A stretch of 64,000 nt of DNA from Bradyrhizobium sp. DOA9 (GTDB lineage Bacteria; Pseudomonadota; Alphaproteobacteria; Rhizobiales; Xanthobacteraceae). Each line of letters begins with the position of its first letter. Position 1 is the stretch's first letter. Both the position numbers and the translations under genes were made by a program. The stretch spans positions 2,779,725 to 2,843,724 of the forward strand of contig NZ_DF820425.1 in the NCBI RefSeq assembly GCF_000617845.2. The letters run 5' to 3'. The notes below the pieces were generated by a model that saw only the letters and a program-made list of their open reading frames with translations, was not told the DNA's origin and searched no databases. Of this stretch, positions 45,071 through 52,148 are shown piece after piece.

Positions 45071-46605
45071 CGGAACGTTTGTTCGAAGGCGCCGACTGGG
45101 ATTTCCGCACCTTGCAGCGCATCACCGATGCCTGCGAGGAGGTGGCGCTGAAGGATCTCGGCCTCGACGTCTATCCGAACCAGATCGAGGTCATCACCGC
45201 CGAGCAGATGCTGGACGCCTATTCGTCGGTCGGCATGCCCCTGTTCTACAAGCACTGGTCGTTCGGCAAGCATTTCGCGTTCCATGAGGCGTCGTACCGC
45301 AAGGGCCTGATGGGGCTCGCCTACGAGATCGTCATCAACTCCTCGCCCTGCATCTCCTATCTGATGGAGGAGAACACGGCGACGATGCAGACGCTGGTGA
45401 TCGCGCACGCCGCCTTCGGCCACAACCATTTCTTCAAGAACAATTATCTGTTCAAGCAGTGGACCGATGCCGACGGCATCCTGGACTATCTCGACTTCGC
45501 CAAGAACTACGTCATGCAGTGCGAGGAGCGCTACGGCCGCATCGAGGTCGAGCGCACGCTCGACGCCGCGCACGCGCTGATGTCGCACGGCATCGACCGC
45601 TATCCCGGCAAGAAGAAGCTCGATCTGCGCGCCGAGGAGAAGCGGGCAGGGCGCCGCCGCCAGCACGAGGAGGAGGTCTTCAACGATCTCTGGCGCACGG
45701 TGCCTGCCGGCAAGAGCAAGAGCCGTTCGACGCTCAGCATCGAGCGGCGACGCAAGCTGCTCGGCCTGCCGCAGGAGAATTTGCTCTATTTCCTGGAGAA
45801 GAGCGCGCCGCGACTGGCGCCCTGGCAGCGCGAGCTGCTCCGCATCGTCCGCCACATCGCGCAATATTTCTATCCGCAGAGCCAGACCAAGGTCATGAAC
45901 GAGGGAACGGCGACCTACGTCCATTATCGCATCATGACCAAGCTGCACGAGCAGGGCCGCATCAGCGACGGCAACTTCCTCGAATTCCTGGGGTCGCACA
46001 CCAACGTGGTGTTCCAGCCCGAATTCGACGATCCGCGCTTCTCCGGCTTCAACCCCTATGCGCTCGGCTTCGCGGTGATGCAGGACATCGAGCGCATCGT
46101 CACCAATCCGGAAGACGAGGACCGCGAATGGTTCCCCGACATCGCCGGCAAGAACGACGTCATGGGCGTGCTGCGCGACGTCTGGGCCAATTACCGCGAC
46201 GAGAGCTTCATCGGCCAGTTCCTGAGCCCGAAGCTGATGCGGCACTTCCGCATGTTCCACCTGCACGATGATCCCGAAGAGCGCGCCGGCATCCGGGTCG
46301 ATGCCATCCACGACGAGCGCGGCTTCCGCCGCGTCCGCCGCGAGCTGGCGCGGCAGCACGATGTTGGCTACATCGACGCCAATATCGAGGTGGTCGACGT
46401 CGATCTCTCCGGCGACCGCCGGCTGATCCTGCACCACCACGTCATCAAGGGTTCGCAGCTCAACGAGACCGACGCCAAGCGCGTGCTGCAGCACCTGGCC
46501 GATCTCTGGACCTACGACGTCGCCCTGATCGAGGTCGACGCCAACGACAAGGTGTTGCGCGAATACGTCGTCAGCCCGCGCCCGATCCCGGCCGCGGTGG
46601 CGTGA
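45067..46605 (+). CDS. spoVR: SpoVR family protein (YcgB homologue)
   Basis: A 512-residue cytoplasmic protein. It keeps FYKHWSFGKHF, SYLMEENTATMQTLVIAHA, GHNHFFKNNYLFKQWT and MNEGTATYVHYRIMTKL, the histidine- and glutamate-rich motifs of the SpoVR family that look like a metal site. The name comes from Bacillus sporulation, but this organism class does not form spores, and in Gram-negatives the gene belongs to a starvation/stress module with prkA and yeaH. The ATG overlaps the yeaH stop. It is the last gene of the stress operon. Confidence 0.95.
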   Translation: MTERLFEGADWDFRTLQRITDACEEVALKDLGLDVYPNQIEVITAEQMLDAYSSVGMPLFYKHWSFGKHFAFHEASYRKGLMGLAYEIVINSSPCISYLMEENTATMQTLVIAHAAFGHNHFFKNNYLFKQWTDADGILDYLDFAKNYVMQCEERYGRIEVERTLDAAHALMSHGIDRYPGKKKLDLRAEEKRAGRRRQHEEEVFNDLWRTVPAGKSKSRSTLSIERRRKLLGLPQENLLYFLEKSAPRLAPWQRELLRIVRHIAQYFYPQSQTKVMNEGTATYVHYRIMTKLHEQGRISDGNFLEFLGSHTNVVFQPEFDDPRFSGFNPYALGFAVMQDIERIVTNPEDEDREWFPDIAGKNDVMGVLRDVWANYRDESFIGQFLSPKLMRHFRMFHLHDDPEERAGIRVDAIHDERGFRRVRRELARQHDVGYIDANIEVVDVDLSGDRRLILHHHVIKGSQLNETDAKRVLQHLADLWTYDVALIEVDANDKVLREYVVSPRPIPAAVA

Positions 46606-46645
46606 GGCTATCTCTTTCGAAGTGAAGCTCGCGCGCCGGAGACGG

Positions 46646-46785
46646 TGCGGTCCCTCCCCCGCCTGCGGGGGACGGCTGGGGAGAGGGTGTCTCCGCAGTG
46701 GGATTCCCCCAGAGGAGAGAGCCCGCTCCCGGCGCGCGGGACGATGCTTCGCATCGCCCTGACGCGCCAACCTCTCCCGCAAGCG
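46646..46785. repeat. Intergenic repeat block left of the IS element
   Basis: After spoVR comes a run of short inverted repeats (CCCTCCCCCGCCTGCGGGGG, GGGACGATGCTTCGCATCG-type arms), ending in AACCTCTCCCGCAAGCG, the left half of the palindrome that the IS element interrupts. The other half, GGGAGAGGTTG, starts at 47993-47995. Joined without the element, the two halves form a palindrome of 28 bases mismatched only at the central AA. Confidence 0.7.
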
Positions 46786-47986
46786 AGAGCTTTGCGTAAT
46801 GAGTTGTGCTGGAGTGAAGTTCGATATGGGGCTTTTTTTGAACGGCCTCGCGTAGCCCCAGAGGGGTGGGGCGTCTGTTTTTCGTGGCCGCGGGGTAGCG
46901 GCGGGTGGTGGTCACGCTGCGGCTCCTATCGGGCACAGCACCGCCCATCGTTTGAGGTTCATGGCGAGGCAGATCAGGCGCAGATGTGTCTGATTGCGCG
47001 CCAAACCCAGATAGCGAGCGCGCGCCCAGCGATAGCTGCCCTTGAGGCGCGCGAAGACCTGCTCGACCGGTGCGCGGCGCTTTCCCACGGCATCGTTGAA
47101 GCGCTTCTGCCGCTCGGTGAGCGGATGATGCTTGTTGGGCCGGAACATCAGCCTCGGCTTGATTCCCCGCGCGGCGAGCCCGCTGCGGCGCTCGTGCTTG
47201 TCATAGGCTTGGTCGGCATAGAGCGCCTTCTCATCACCACAGACCAGTTCGTCGGCGGGCACCGTGTCGTTGACCGCAGCGTCGGTCAGCTTGCTGCGGC
47301 GGACGATGGCCGAACCCTGATCCATGCCGATATGGGCTTTGTAGCCGAAGTACCGCTTGCCGCCCTTCTTGGTCCAGCGCGCATCTGGATCGCGCTTGCT
47401 GTTGACCAGCTTGCTCGGTTCACGACCGTCCGGGCCGGGCGGCTGCGGGTCCTCTGGCGGCTTCGGCGGCTTTACTGCTGCCGAGATCAGGCTCGCATCG
47501 ATCAATGTGCCCCGGCGCAGCACCAGCCCGCGGGCGTCGATCTGATGCAGGATCTCGGCGAACAGCTTCTCGTCCAGACCGGCTCGCTGCAAAGCCTCGC
47601 GGAATCGCCAGATCGTCGTGTGATCAGGCGTCTCGTCGCTCAGCACAAAGCCGCAGAAGGCGCGGAACGAGGCCCGGTCGTCGAGCGCTTCCTCCAGCGC
47701 CGGATCGGAAAGCCCATACCATTGCTGCAGCAGCAGCGCCTTGAACAGCACCAGTCGCGGATAGGGCGGAGGGCCGCGCTCCGGCTCCGGAAGACCATTC
47801 AGCACTCTCTCCACTGCCGCCCAGTCGACCAGTTCGCCAATCCGCTTCAGCACCGGGCTACCCTTCCCCCGCCGCGATACCAGCGCATCCGCGAAGCTCA
47901 GTTGCCCAACCTCTCGATATGCCATCCGAATCCGCCTCCACCACAGGCCCTAGAGAATCGCAAATCCTCCTCTTGTGCAAAGCTCT
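46786..47986 (-). mobile_element. Complete IS5-family insertion sequence (about 1.2 kb)
   Basis: A 1201-base element bounded by perfect ten-base inverted repeats AGAGCTTTGC (46786-46795) and GCAAAGCTCT (47977-47986). It is flanked by an apparent eight-base duplication, CGCAAGCG, at 46778-46785 and 47987-47994. Because the duplicated bases are themselves nearly palindromic, the true duplication could be shorter (2-8 bases) with slightly longer terminal repeats. It carries one intact transposase gene and lies in the centre of a chromosomal palindrome. Confidence 0.85.
46912..47925 (-). CDS. IS5 family transposase
   Basis: A DDE-type transposase of 337 residues, full length and uninterrupted. 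It starts MAYREVGQLSFADALVSRRG, with an IS5-type N-terminal domain (PRLVLFKALLLQQWYGLSDP, DETPDHTTIWRFREAL). The catalytic triad is readable as Asp143 in TLIDASLISAA, Asp238 in ALYADQAYDKHERR and Glu288 in KRRAPVEQVFARLKG. GGAGG lies about 12 bases before the ATG. The gene is transcribed leftward. The element looks potentially active because both the gene and the ends are intact. Confidence 0.95.
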   Translation of the reverse strand: MAYREVGQLSFADALVSRRGKGSPVLKRIGELVDWAAVERVLNGLPEPERGPPPYPRLVLFKALLLQQWYGLSDPALEEALDDRASFRAFCGFVLSDETPDHTTIWRFREALQRAGLDEKLFAEILHQIDARGLVLRRGTLIDASLISAAVKPPKPPEDPQPPGPDGREPSKLVNSKRDPDARWTKKGGKRYFGYKAHIGMDQGSAIVRRSKLTDAAVNDTVPADELVCGDEKALYADQAYDKHERRSGLAARGIKPRLMFRPNKHHPLTERQKRFNDAVGKRRAPVEQVFARLKGSYRWARARYLGLARNQTHLRLICLAMNLKRWAVLCPIGAAA

Positions 47987-48047
47987 CGCAAGCGGGAGAG
48001 GTTGCACGGAGCCCGTGGCAATCGAGTCAACCTAAAGCCATTCCACT

Positions 48048-48488
48048 CTACGCCGATCGCTTCCCCGGCTTCTTCTTGCTCGCATTCAGCGCCGCCGCCG
48101 CGCGGATCAGTGCCTTCAGCGCCTTCTCGTTGACCTTTTCGCCCTCGCGAATATCGATCGCGCGGCGCACGTTGCCGTCGAGGCTGGAATTGAACAGACC
48201 AGCGGGATCGGCCAGCGCTGCGCCTTTCGCAAACGTCAGCTTCACGACGTCCTTGTAGGTTTCGCCGGTGCAGATGATGCCGTCGTGCTCCCACACGGGA
48301 ACGCCGCGCCATTTCCATTCCTCGACGACGCCGGGATCGGCTTCCCTGATCAGGCCGCGGACTCGCGCGAGCATCTCGCCGCGCCAGTCGCCGAGCTCCC
48401 TGATCCGGCCGTCGATCAGCTTCGATGGCGAGGCGGTGCCTGTTTCCTTCGCGCTGCTCGTCTTCGCCGTCACTTGCTTCTTCATCAT
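48048..48488 (-). CDS. DUF1801 domain-containing protein
   Basis: A 146-residue cytoplasmic protein. After a lysine/threonine-rich N-terminus come LIDGRIRELGDWRGEMLARV, EEWKWRGVPVWEHDGIICTG and VKLTFAKGAAL, the DUF1801 (YdhG-like) pattern. The C-terminus is lysine-rich (ASKKKPGKRSA). Two adjacent ATG codons at 48488 and 48485 are candidate starts; I chose the first. It ends a leftward group with a small membrane protein, an AHSA1 protein and an ArsR regulator, 8 bases after the membrane gene. The biochemical function of the family is unknown. Confidence 0.85.
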   Translation of the reverse strand: MMKKQVTAKTSSAKETGTASPSKLIDGRIRELGDWRGEMLARVRGLIREADPGVVEEWKWRGVPVWEHDGIICTGETYKDVVKLTFAKGAALADPAGLFNSSLDGNVRRAIDIREGEKVNEKALKALIRAAAALNASKKKPGKRSA

Positions 48489-48496
48489 CGCCTCGT

Positions 48497-48700
48497 TCAC
48501 GCGTTGCTGCGGCCGCGATAAGGCAGCGCGAACAGATAGAGCCCGGTCGCGAGCAGCGGAATCAGCGGCACCAGCGCCAGGAAGCCGATCCACACGGCCT
48601 GGACCTGCATCGTCATCGCCACGATGTTGGCGATGACGGCGAGCGTGAATGCCATCGACAGCCAGCGATGAATCTGCCGAATCCACATCTGCGTGCTCAT
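48497..48700 (-). CDS. Small hypothetical membrane protein (67 aa)
   Basis: A 67-residue protein with two hydrophobic helices, about residues 14-35 (LSMAFTLAVIANIVAMTMQV) and 37-58 (VWIGFLALVPLIPLLATGLY), linked by a short turn, and a short basic C-terminus. GGAGG precedes the ATG. It lies between the AHSA1 gene (42 bases) and the DUF1801 gene (8 bases) on the same strand. I recognise no named family. Such proteins often accompany ArsR/AHSA1/DUF1801 clusters. Confidence 0.7.
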   Translation of the reverse strand: MSTQMWIRQIHRWLSMAFTLAVIANIVAMTMQVQAVWIGFLALVPLIPLLATGLYLFALPYRGRSNA

Positions 48701-48742
48701 TGGGACCTCCTGTTGGATTGATCGGATTGGATGCCCGCGGCG

Positions 48743-49171
48743 CTACTCGGCCCGCGCCAGCAACTCGTCCAGCTTGGCCAAAAACTGCTTCCAGCCGGCA
48801 TGCGCGCCGCCGAACGCCTGCTTCTGCGTCGGGCGGAAGCCCGCCTGCTCGACGCGTAAGTGCGTGCCCGCGCTCGTCGGCGTCAGCGTGAAGGTGACGA
48901 TGCTCTTCAGGTCGAAGGCGGCGTCCTCATGCGAGAAATTCCAGGTATAGGCCAGCGTCTTCTGCGGCTCGATGGTGAGCACCTCGCAATCCAGCACGCC
49001 GCCCCATTCGCCGCGCAGGTTGAAGCGATGGCCGACGACCGGCTTGAAGTCGTTCTTCATCAGCCATTCTTCGATCAGATGCGGCTGCGTCAGCGCACGC
49101 CAGAGCCGCTCGGTGGGATAGGCAAATTCGCGCTCGATGACGACGGAGCGCGTCGCGGCGGGTTCGTTCAT
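48743..49171 (-). CDS. SRPBCC/AHSA1 domain protein
   Basis: A 142-residue helix-grip (START-like) protein of the activator of Hsp90 ATPase homologue type: VVIEREFAYPTERLWRALTQ, PHLIEEWLMKNDFKPVVGHR, YTWNFSHE, STIVTFTLTPTSAGTHLRVE-like strand and a final helix GWKQFLAKLDELLA. The fold binds hydrophobic ligands. Its ATG overlaps the arsR stop by four bases. The arsR-AHSA1 pair is a recurrent two-gene unit, and the ligand is not known. Confidence 0.92.
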   Translation of the reverse strand: MNEPAATRSVVIEREFAYPTERLWRALTQPHLIEEWLMKNDFKPVVGHRFNLRGEWGGVLDCEVLTIEPQKTLAYTWNFSHEDAAFDLKSIVTFTLTPTSAGTHLRVEQAGFRPTQKQAFGGAHAGWKQFLAKLDELLARAE

Positions 49172-49491
49172 TGGTCCATCCTCTTCAGGAGATCGTCGAG
49201 GGCATCTAGCCTTTGCTGCCAGAAGGCGGCCATCCGGCCGGTCCAGTCGATCAGCGGATCGAGCGCACCGGGCTGCGCGCTGTAATGGGTCTGCCGTCCT
49301 TCGTGCCGGTCGCGCACCAGGCCCGCCTGCTTCAGCGCCCCGAGATGTTTCGACACCGCCGGCTGCGACACGCCGGACCGCGCCGTCAGTGCCCCGACCG
49401 TCTGCTCCCCCTCGCGGCACAGCCGCTCGAAGATCGCCCGCCGCGTGGGGTCGGCGAGCGTCCTGAACAGCAGGTCGGGGGTGGAGGGCAT
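49168..49491 (-). CDS. ArsR/SmtB family transcriptional regulator
   Basis: A 107-residue winged-helix repressor. LFRTLADPTRRAIFERLCRE and the recognition helix region SGVSQPAVSKHLGALKQAGL are typical. The metal-binding cysteine box ELCVCDL of classical ArsR is absent, so it is probably one of the non-metal ArsR regulators that accompany AHSA1 proteins. It begins MPSTPDLLFRT at 49491. A two-unit inverted-repeat operator lies directly upstream, so autorepression of the whole leftward operon is likely. Confidence 0.93.
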   Translation of the reverse strand: MPSTPDLLFRTLADPTRRAIFERLCREGEQTVGALTARSGVSQPAVSKHLGALKQAGLVRDRHEGRQTHYSAQPGALDPLIDWTGRMAAFWQQRLDALDDLLKRMDQ

Positions 49492-49498
49492 GCGGAAT

Positions 49499-49543
49499 CC
49501 ATAACCAGGAAGTTATGGGTTAACTCATAACCGTGGAGTTATG
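49499..49543. promoter_or_regulatory. Tandem inverted-repeat operator upstream of arsR
   Basis: CCATAAC (49499-49505), six bases, GTTATGG (49512-49518); then CATAAC (49526-49531), six bases, GTTATG (49538-49543). The two units are centred 26 bases apart, and the bases between them (TTATGGGTTAACTCATAA) also form a near-palindrome. The first unit starts 8 bases from the arsR start codon. This is a clear candidate binding site for the ArsR protein. Confidence 0.65.
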
Positions 49544-49598
49544 GGTAAGTCAAGTGGGATTGGAGGGAAATGGCTTTCGCTCGCGCGACGTCCTCCGC

Positions 49599-49685
49599 CG
49601 TCATTGCGAGCGTAGCGAAGCAATCCAGAATCCCTCCTCGGAGACAGTCTGGATTGCTTCGTCGCAAGGGCTCCTCGCAATGACG
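49599..49685. repeat. Intergenic palindromic repeat, family A, copy 2
   Basis: Starts CGTCATTGCGAGCGTAGCG and ends CTCCTCGCAATGACG, with inner arms GCAATCCAGA and TCTGGATTGC. It lies between the arsR promoter region and the downstream end of the DsrE-like gene. Confidence 0.9.
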
Positions 49686-49712
49686 GAGAATGTGGAGGCG
49701 CCTCGCGAAACG

Positions 49713-50162
49713 CTACGGCCGCAAATACAGATACCCTTGCGACTGCAGCTCGGCCAGCCGGACCACGCCGCCGTTCTCCGCATTGACGAAACCCGGCAGC
49801 AGCTCGCTCAGCGTGACGTTCTGCGCCTTCATCGTGTTGCCGCAGGCGGCGAGCTCCACGCCTCCTTTGGAGAAGTCACCGACGCGCTTGCTGACGTCGG
49901 GGTTGGCCTGTGCGGCGTGGAACGCCTTCAGCGCCGGGCCGTGGATCACCAGCGCGATCGTGACATGCTCGGGGCCGCCGACCCCGTCGATGTGGTTCTG
50001 GATGTTGCCGAGCACGAAATGGACCTTCTCGGCGTCGCTGAGGTGGTAGGCGACCTTCAGCTTCTTGCTCGCGCTCGCTTCCGTCGCGGCTTTGGCGCCG
50101 GAGGCGCCGAGTGCTGCGCCAAGAGCCGAGACGGCGCTCCACAAGATGCTGCGGCGGTTCAT
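49713..50162 (-). CDS. DsrE/DsrF-like family exported protein
   Basis: A 149-residue protein. The N-terminus has a twin-arginine-like signal (NRRSILWS, then a hydrophobic stretch ending GAKA near residue 25), so it is probably exported. The mature part, KLKVAYHLSDAEKVHFVLGN and VTIALVIHGPALKAF, with a cysteine in VELAACGNTMKAQN, matches DsrE/F-like sulfur-relay folds. The cysteine suggests sulfur or persulfide handling, which is inference. The ATG at 50162 is the family start. It is 40 bases downstream of the next gene on the same strand. Confidence 0.85.
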   Translation of the reverse strand: MNRRSILWSAVSALGAALGASGAKAATEASASKKLKVAYHLSDAEKVHFVLGNIQNHIDGVGGPEHVTIALVIHGPALKAFHAAQANPDVSKRVGDFSKGGVELAACGNTMKAQNVTLSELLPGFVNAENGGVVRLAELQSQGYLYLRP

Positions 50163-50202
50163 GGCATTCTCTCTGGATTGCCTGACATTGCCGAAAGGCA
50201 TA

Positions 50203-50823
50203 TCACTTGTGGCGCAGCGCCGCGAGTTCCTTGCGGTCGGTCACCAGCGAGGCACACTCGCGGTTGTCGGCGCGGTCCAGGCGGAAGATCTTGTCGTCGG
50301 CGCCTGATGTCAGCGAATGCTCGGCGTCATCGTCCGGCTTGTTGTTCTGCCAGACCCTGACACGTGCGAGCCGCACGATGGCCGACTTGTCGTCCCTGGA
50401 GAGCGCAACGCCGATGCCGCCGCCATCGCAGTCAACGCCGCAGCCGAGGCGCACCTCGTCGCCGCTCCTGGTGAATACGGCGTGGTTGCATGAGCCGCTG
50501 GAGTCGAAATCGCCGCTGCGATGGCGGTACCTGAAGCCGAGGCGGAAGGAATGGTGCAGCTCCTTGTCCTCCTTGTCGAACTCCGCGGAAACCAGCAGCT
50601 TCATCGAAGCGACCTTCTGCTTCGGATGCCGCGCCAGATGGTCGGCATCGTAGCGGCGGACGAAGCAGGCATAGGCCTTGTCGCCGGGAGGTCTCGCATA
50701 CATCCGCGTATTGAAGGTTTCGGCCTCGGCCTTGCTGGCCTGGCGAATGTCGTCGCCTTCCTCGGCCTGGGCGGCGCCGATGAATGCGGCAAGGGCAAAG
50801 GGAAGGATGAGGGCAAGCTTCAT
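50203..50823 (-). CDS. Hypothetical secreted protein (206 aa)
   Basis: A 206-residue protein with a classical signal peptide (MKLALILPFALAAFIGAAQA, cleavage after residue 20) and a mature part rich in charged residues with five or so cysteines (ACFVRRYDADH, SCNHAVFTRSGDEVRLGCGV, DCDGGGIGV, ECASL) that could form disulfides in the periplasm. I do not recognise a family. It is upstream of the DsrE-like gene by 40 bases on the same strand, and both products look exported, so they may act together. Confidence 0.75.
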   Translation of the reverse strand: MKLALILPFALAAFIGAAQAEEGDDIRQASKAEAETFNTRMYARPPGDKAYACFVRRYDADHLARHPKQKVASMKLLVSAEFDKEDKELHHSFRLGFRYRHRSGDFDSSGSCNHAVFTRSGDEVRLGCGVDCDGGGIGVALSRDDKSAIVRLARVRVWQNNKPDDDAEHSLTSGADDKIFRLDRADNRECASLVTDRKELAALRHK

Positions 50824-50920
50824 GGTTGCACCGGACGCCTGGCGGCAATGGCCCGCCACGCGCGGGCCGGTCTGCCGTTAGTCGCGCCGCCAGCGCACCG
50901 CGTTCAAGCGTTCGGCACTC

Positions 50921-51976
50921 TCACCGCAGGCTGGCGTTGATCTTGTCCAGCACCGCCGAGCCCGGGCACAGCGTATCGGCCTCCAGCGCATTGAGCGGGG
51001 TCTCGACCGTATTGAGATGCTCGTGCAGGTCGTCGGCATCGGGATCGACGTACAGAAGACCGGTGACGATCTGGCCCTTGGCGGCGTGCCTTGCCAGGAA
51101 GGTCTGGGCGCCGAGACGGTCATGCGGATCGTAATCCGCATCGATCTTGCGCAATGCGATCTTGCTGCCGTCGTGCTGCTCGACCACCTGCACCGTGCCG
51201 GGCGCATAGTCCACCGCAATGGGATCGCGGCCGACCAGCACGTCGAGCCGGTTCACGGCATCGTTGTGCTCGCGGACATAGTCGAAGCTCTTGGTCGAGC
51301 CGGCGTGGTTGTTGAAGGCGATGCAGGGGCTGATGACGTCGATGAAGGAGGCGCCCTTGTGGCCGATCGCGGCGGCGATCAGCGGCACCAGCTGGCTCTT
51401 GTCGCCGGAGAACGAGCGCGCCACGAAGGTGGCGCCCAGCTGCAGCGCGATCGCGACGAGGTCGATGGCGTTGTCGGTGTTGGTGACGCCCTTCTTGCTC
51501 TTCGAGCCGCGGTCGGCGGTCGCCGAGAACTGGCCCTTGGTCAGGCCGTAGACGCCGTTGTTCTCGACGATATAGGTCATGTTGACGCCGCGCCGGATCG
51601 AATGCGCGAACTGGCCGAAGCCGATCGAGGCGGAATCGCCGTCGCCGGAGACGCCGAGATAGATCAGGTCGCGGTTGGCGAGATTGGCGCCAGTCAGCAC
51701 GGATGGCATGCGTCCGTGCACGGAGTTGAAGCCGTGCGAGTTGCCGAGGAAATAGTCCGGCGTCTTCGACGAGCAGCCGATGCCGGAAATCTTCGCCACG
51801 CGATGCGGCTCGATCGAGAGCTCGTAGCAGGCCTCGATGATCGAGGCCGTGATCGAATCGTGGCCGCATCCCGCGCACAGCGTCGAGATCTTGCCCTCGT
51901 AATCACGATGCGTGTAGCCGAGCGCGTTCTTCTTCAGCCCCGGATGATGGAATTTCGGCTTTGCGATGTAGGTCAT
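50921..51976 (-). CDS. korB: 2-oxoacid:ferredoxin oxidoreductase subunit beta
   Basis: The thiamine-diphosphate-binding subunit of a 2-oxoacid (probably 2-oxoglutarate) ferredoxin oxidoreductase, which decarboxylates the oxoacid to acyl-CoA and passes electrons to an iron-sulfur carrier. It has 351 residues. An early C-x-x-C (Cys34, Cys37 in LCAGCGHD) ligates the cluster. The thiamine motif is GVSGDGDSASIG with IVENNGVYGLTKGQ. It pairs with korA, 172 bases upstream on the transcript; a palindromic repeat lies between. The substrate is inferred from family resemblance. Confidence 0.93.
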   Translation of the reverse strand: MTYIAKPKFHHPGLKKNALGYTHRDYEGKISTLCAGCGHDSITASIIEACYELSIEPHRVAKISGIGCSSKTPDYFLGNSHGFNSVHGRMPSVLTGANLANRDLIYLGVSGDGDSASIGFGQFAHSIRRGVNMTYIVENNGVYGLTKGQFSATADRGSKSKKGVTNTDNAIDLVAIALQLGATFVARSFSGDKSQLVPLIAAAIGHKGASFIDVISPCIAFNNHAGSTKSFDYVREHNDAVNRLDVLVGRDPIAVDYAPGTVQVVEQHDGSKIALRKIDADYDPHDRLGAQTFLARHAAKGQIVTGLLYVDPDADDLHEHLNTVETPLNALEADTLCPGSAVLDKINASLR

Positions 51977-52049
51977 GAACGTCCCTATCTGCTTCCTCTC
52001 CGCAATCCGACTTCTTCCCGCACGTGGCAGAGCTGCCCGACCGGTACTC

Positions 52050-52129
52050 CGTCATTGCGAGCGCAGCGAAGCAATCCAGACTGCCGCTGCGGAGGGATTC
52101 TGGATTGCTTCGCTGCGCTCGCAATGACG
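52050..52129. repeat. Intergenic palindromic repeat, family A, copy 3
   Basis: Starts CGTCATTGCGAGCGCAGCG and ends CGCTCGCAATGACG, with inner arms GCAATCCAGA and TCTGGATTGC; the stem is near-perfect. It lies between korA and korB on the same transcript, as copy 1 does between kdpB and kdpC. Confidence 0.9.
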
Positions 52130-52148
52130 GTGTGGATGCAGTTTGCCA

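Noticed and set aside
46771-47999. 25-28 base terminal inverted repeats of the IS element
   Set aside because: The longer match includes the two halves of the interrupted chromosomal palindrome. The uninterrupted site is explained by ten-base ends plus a duplication of up to eight bases.
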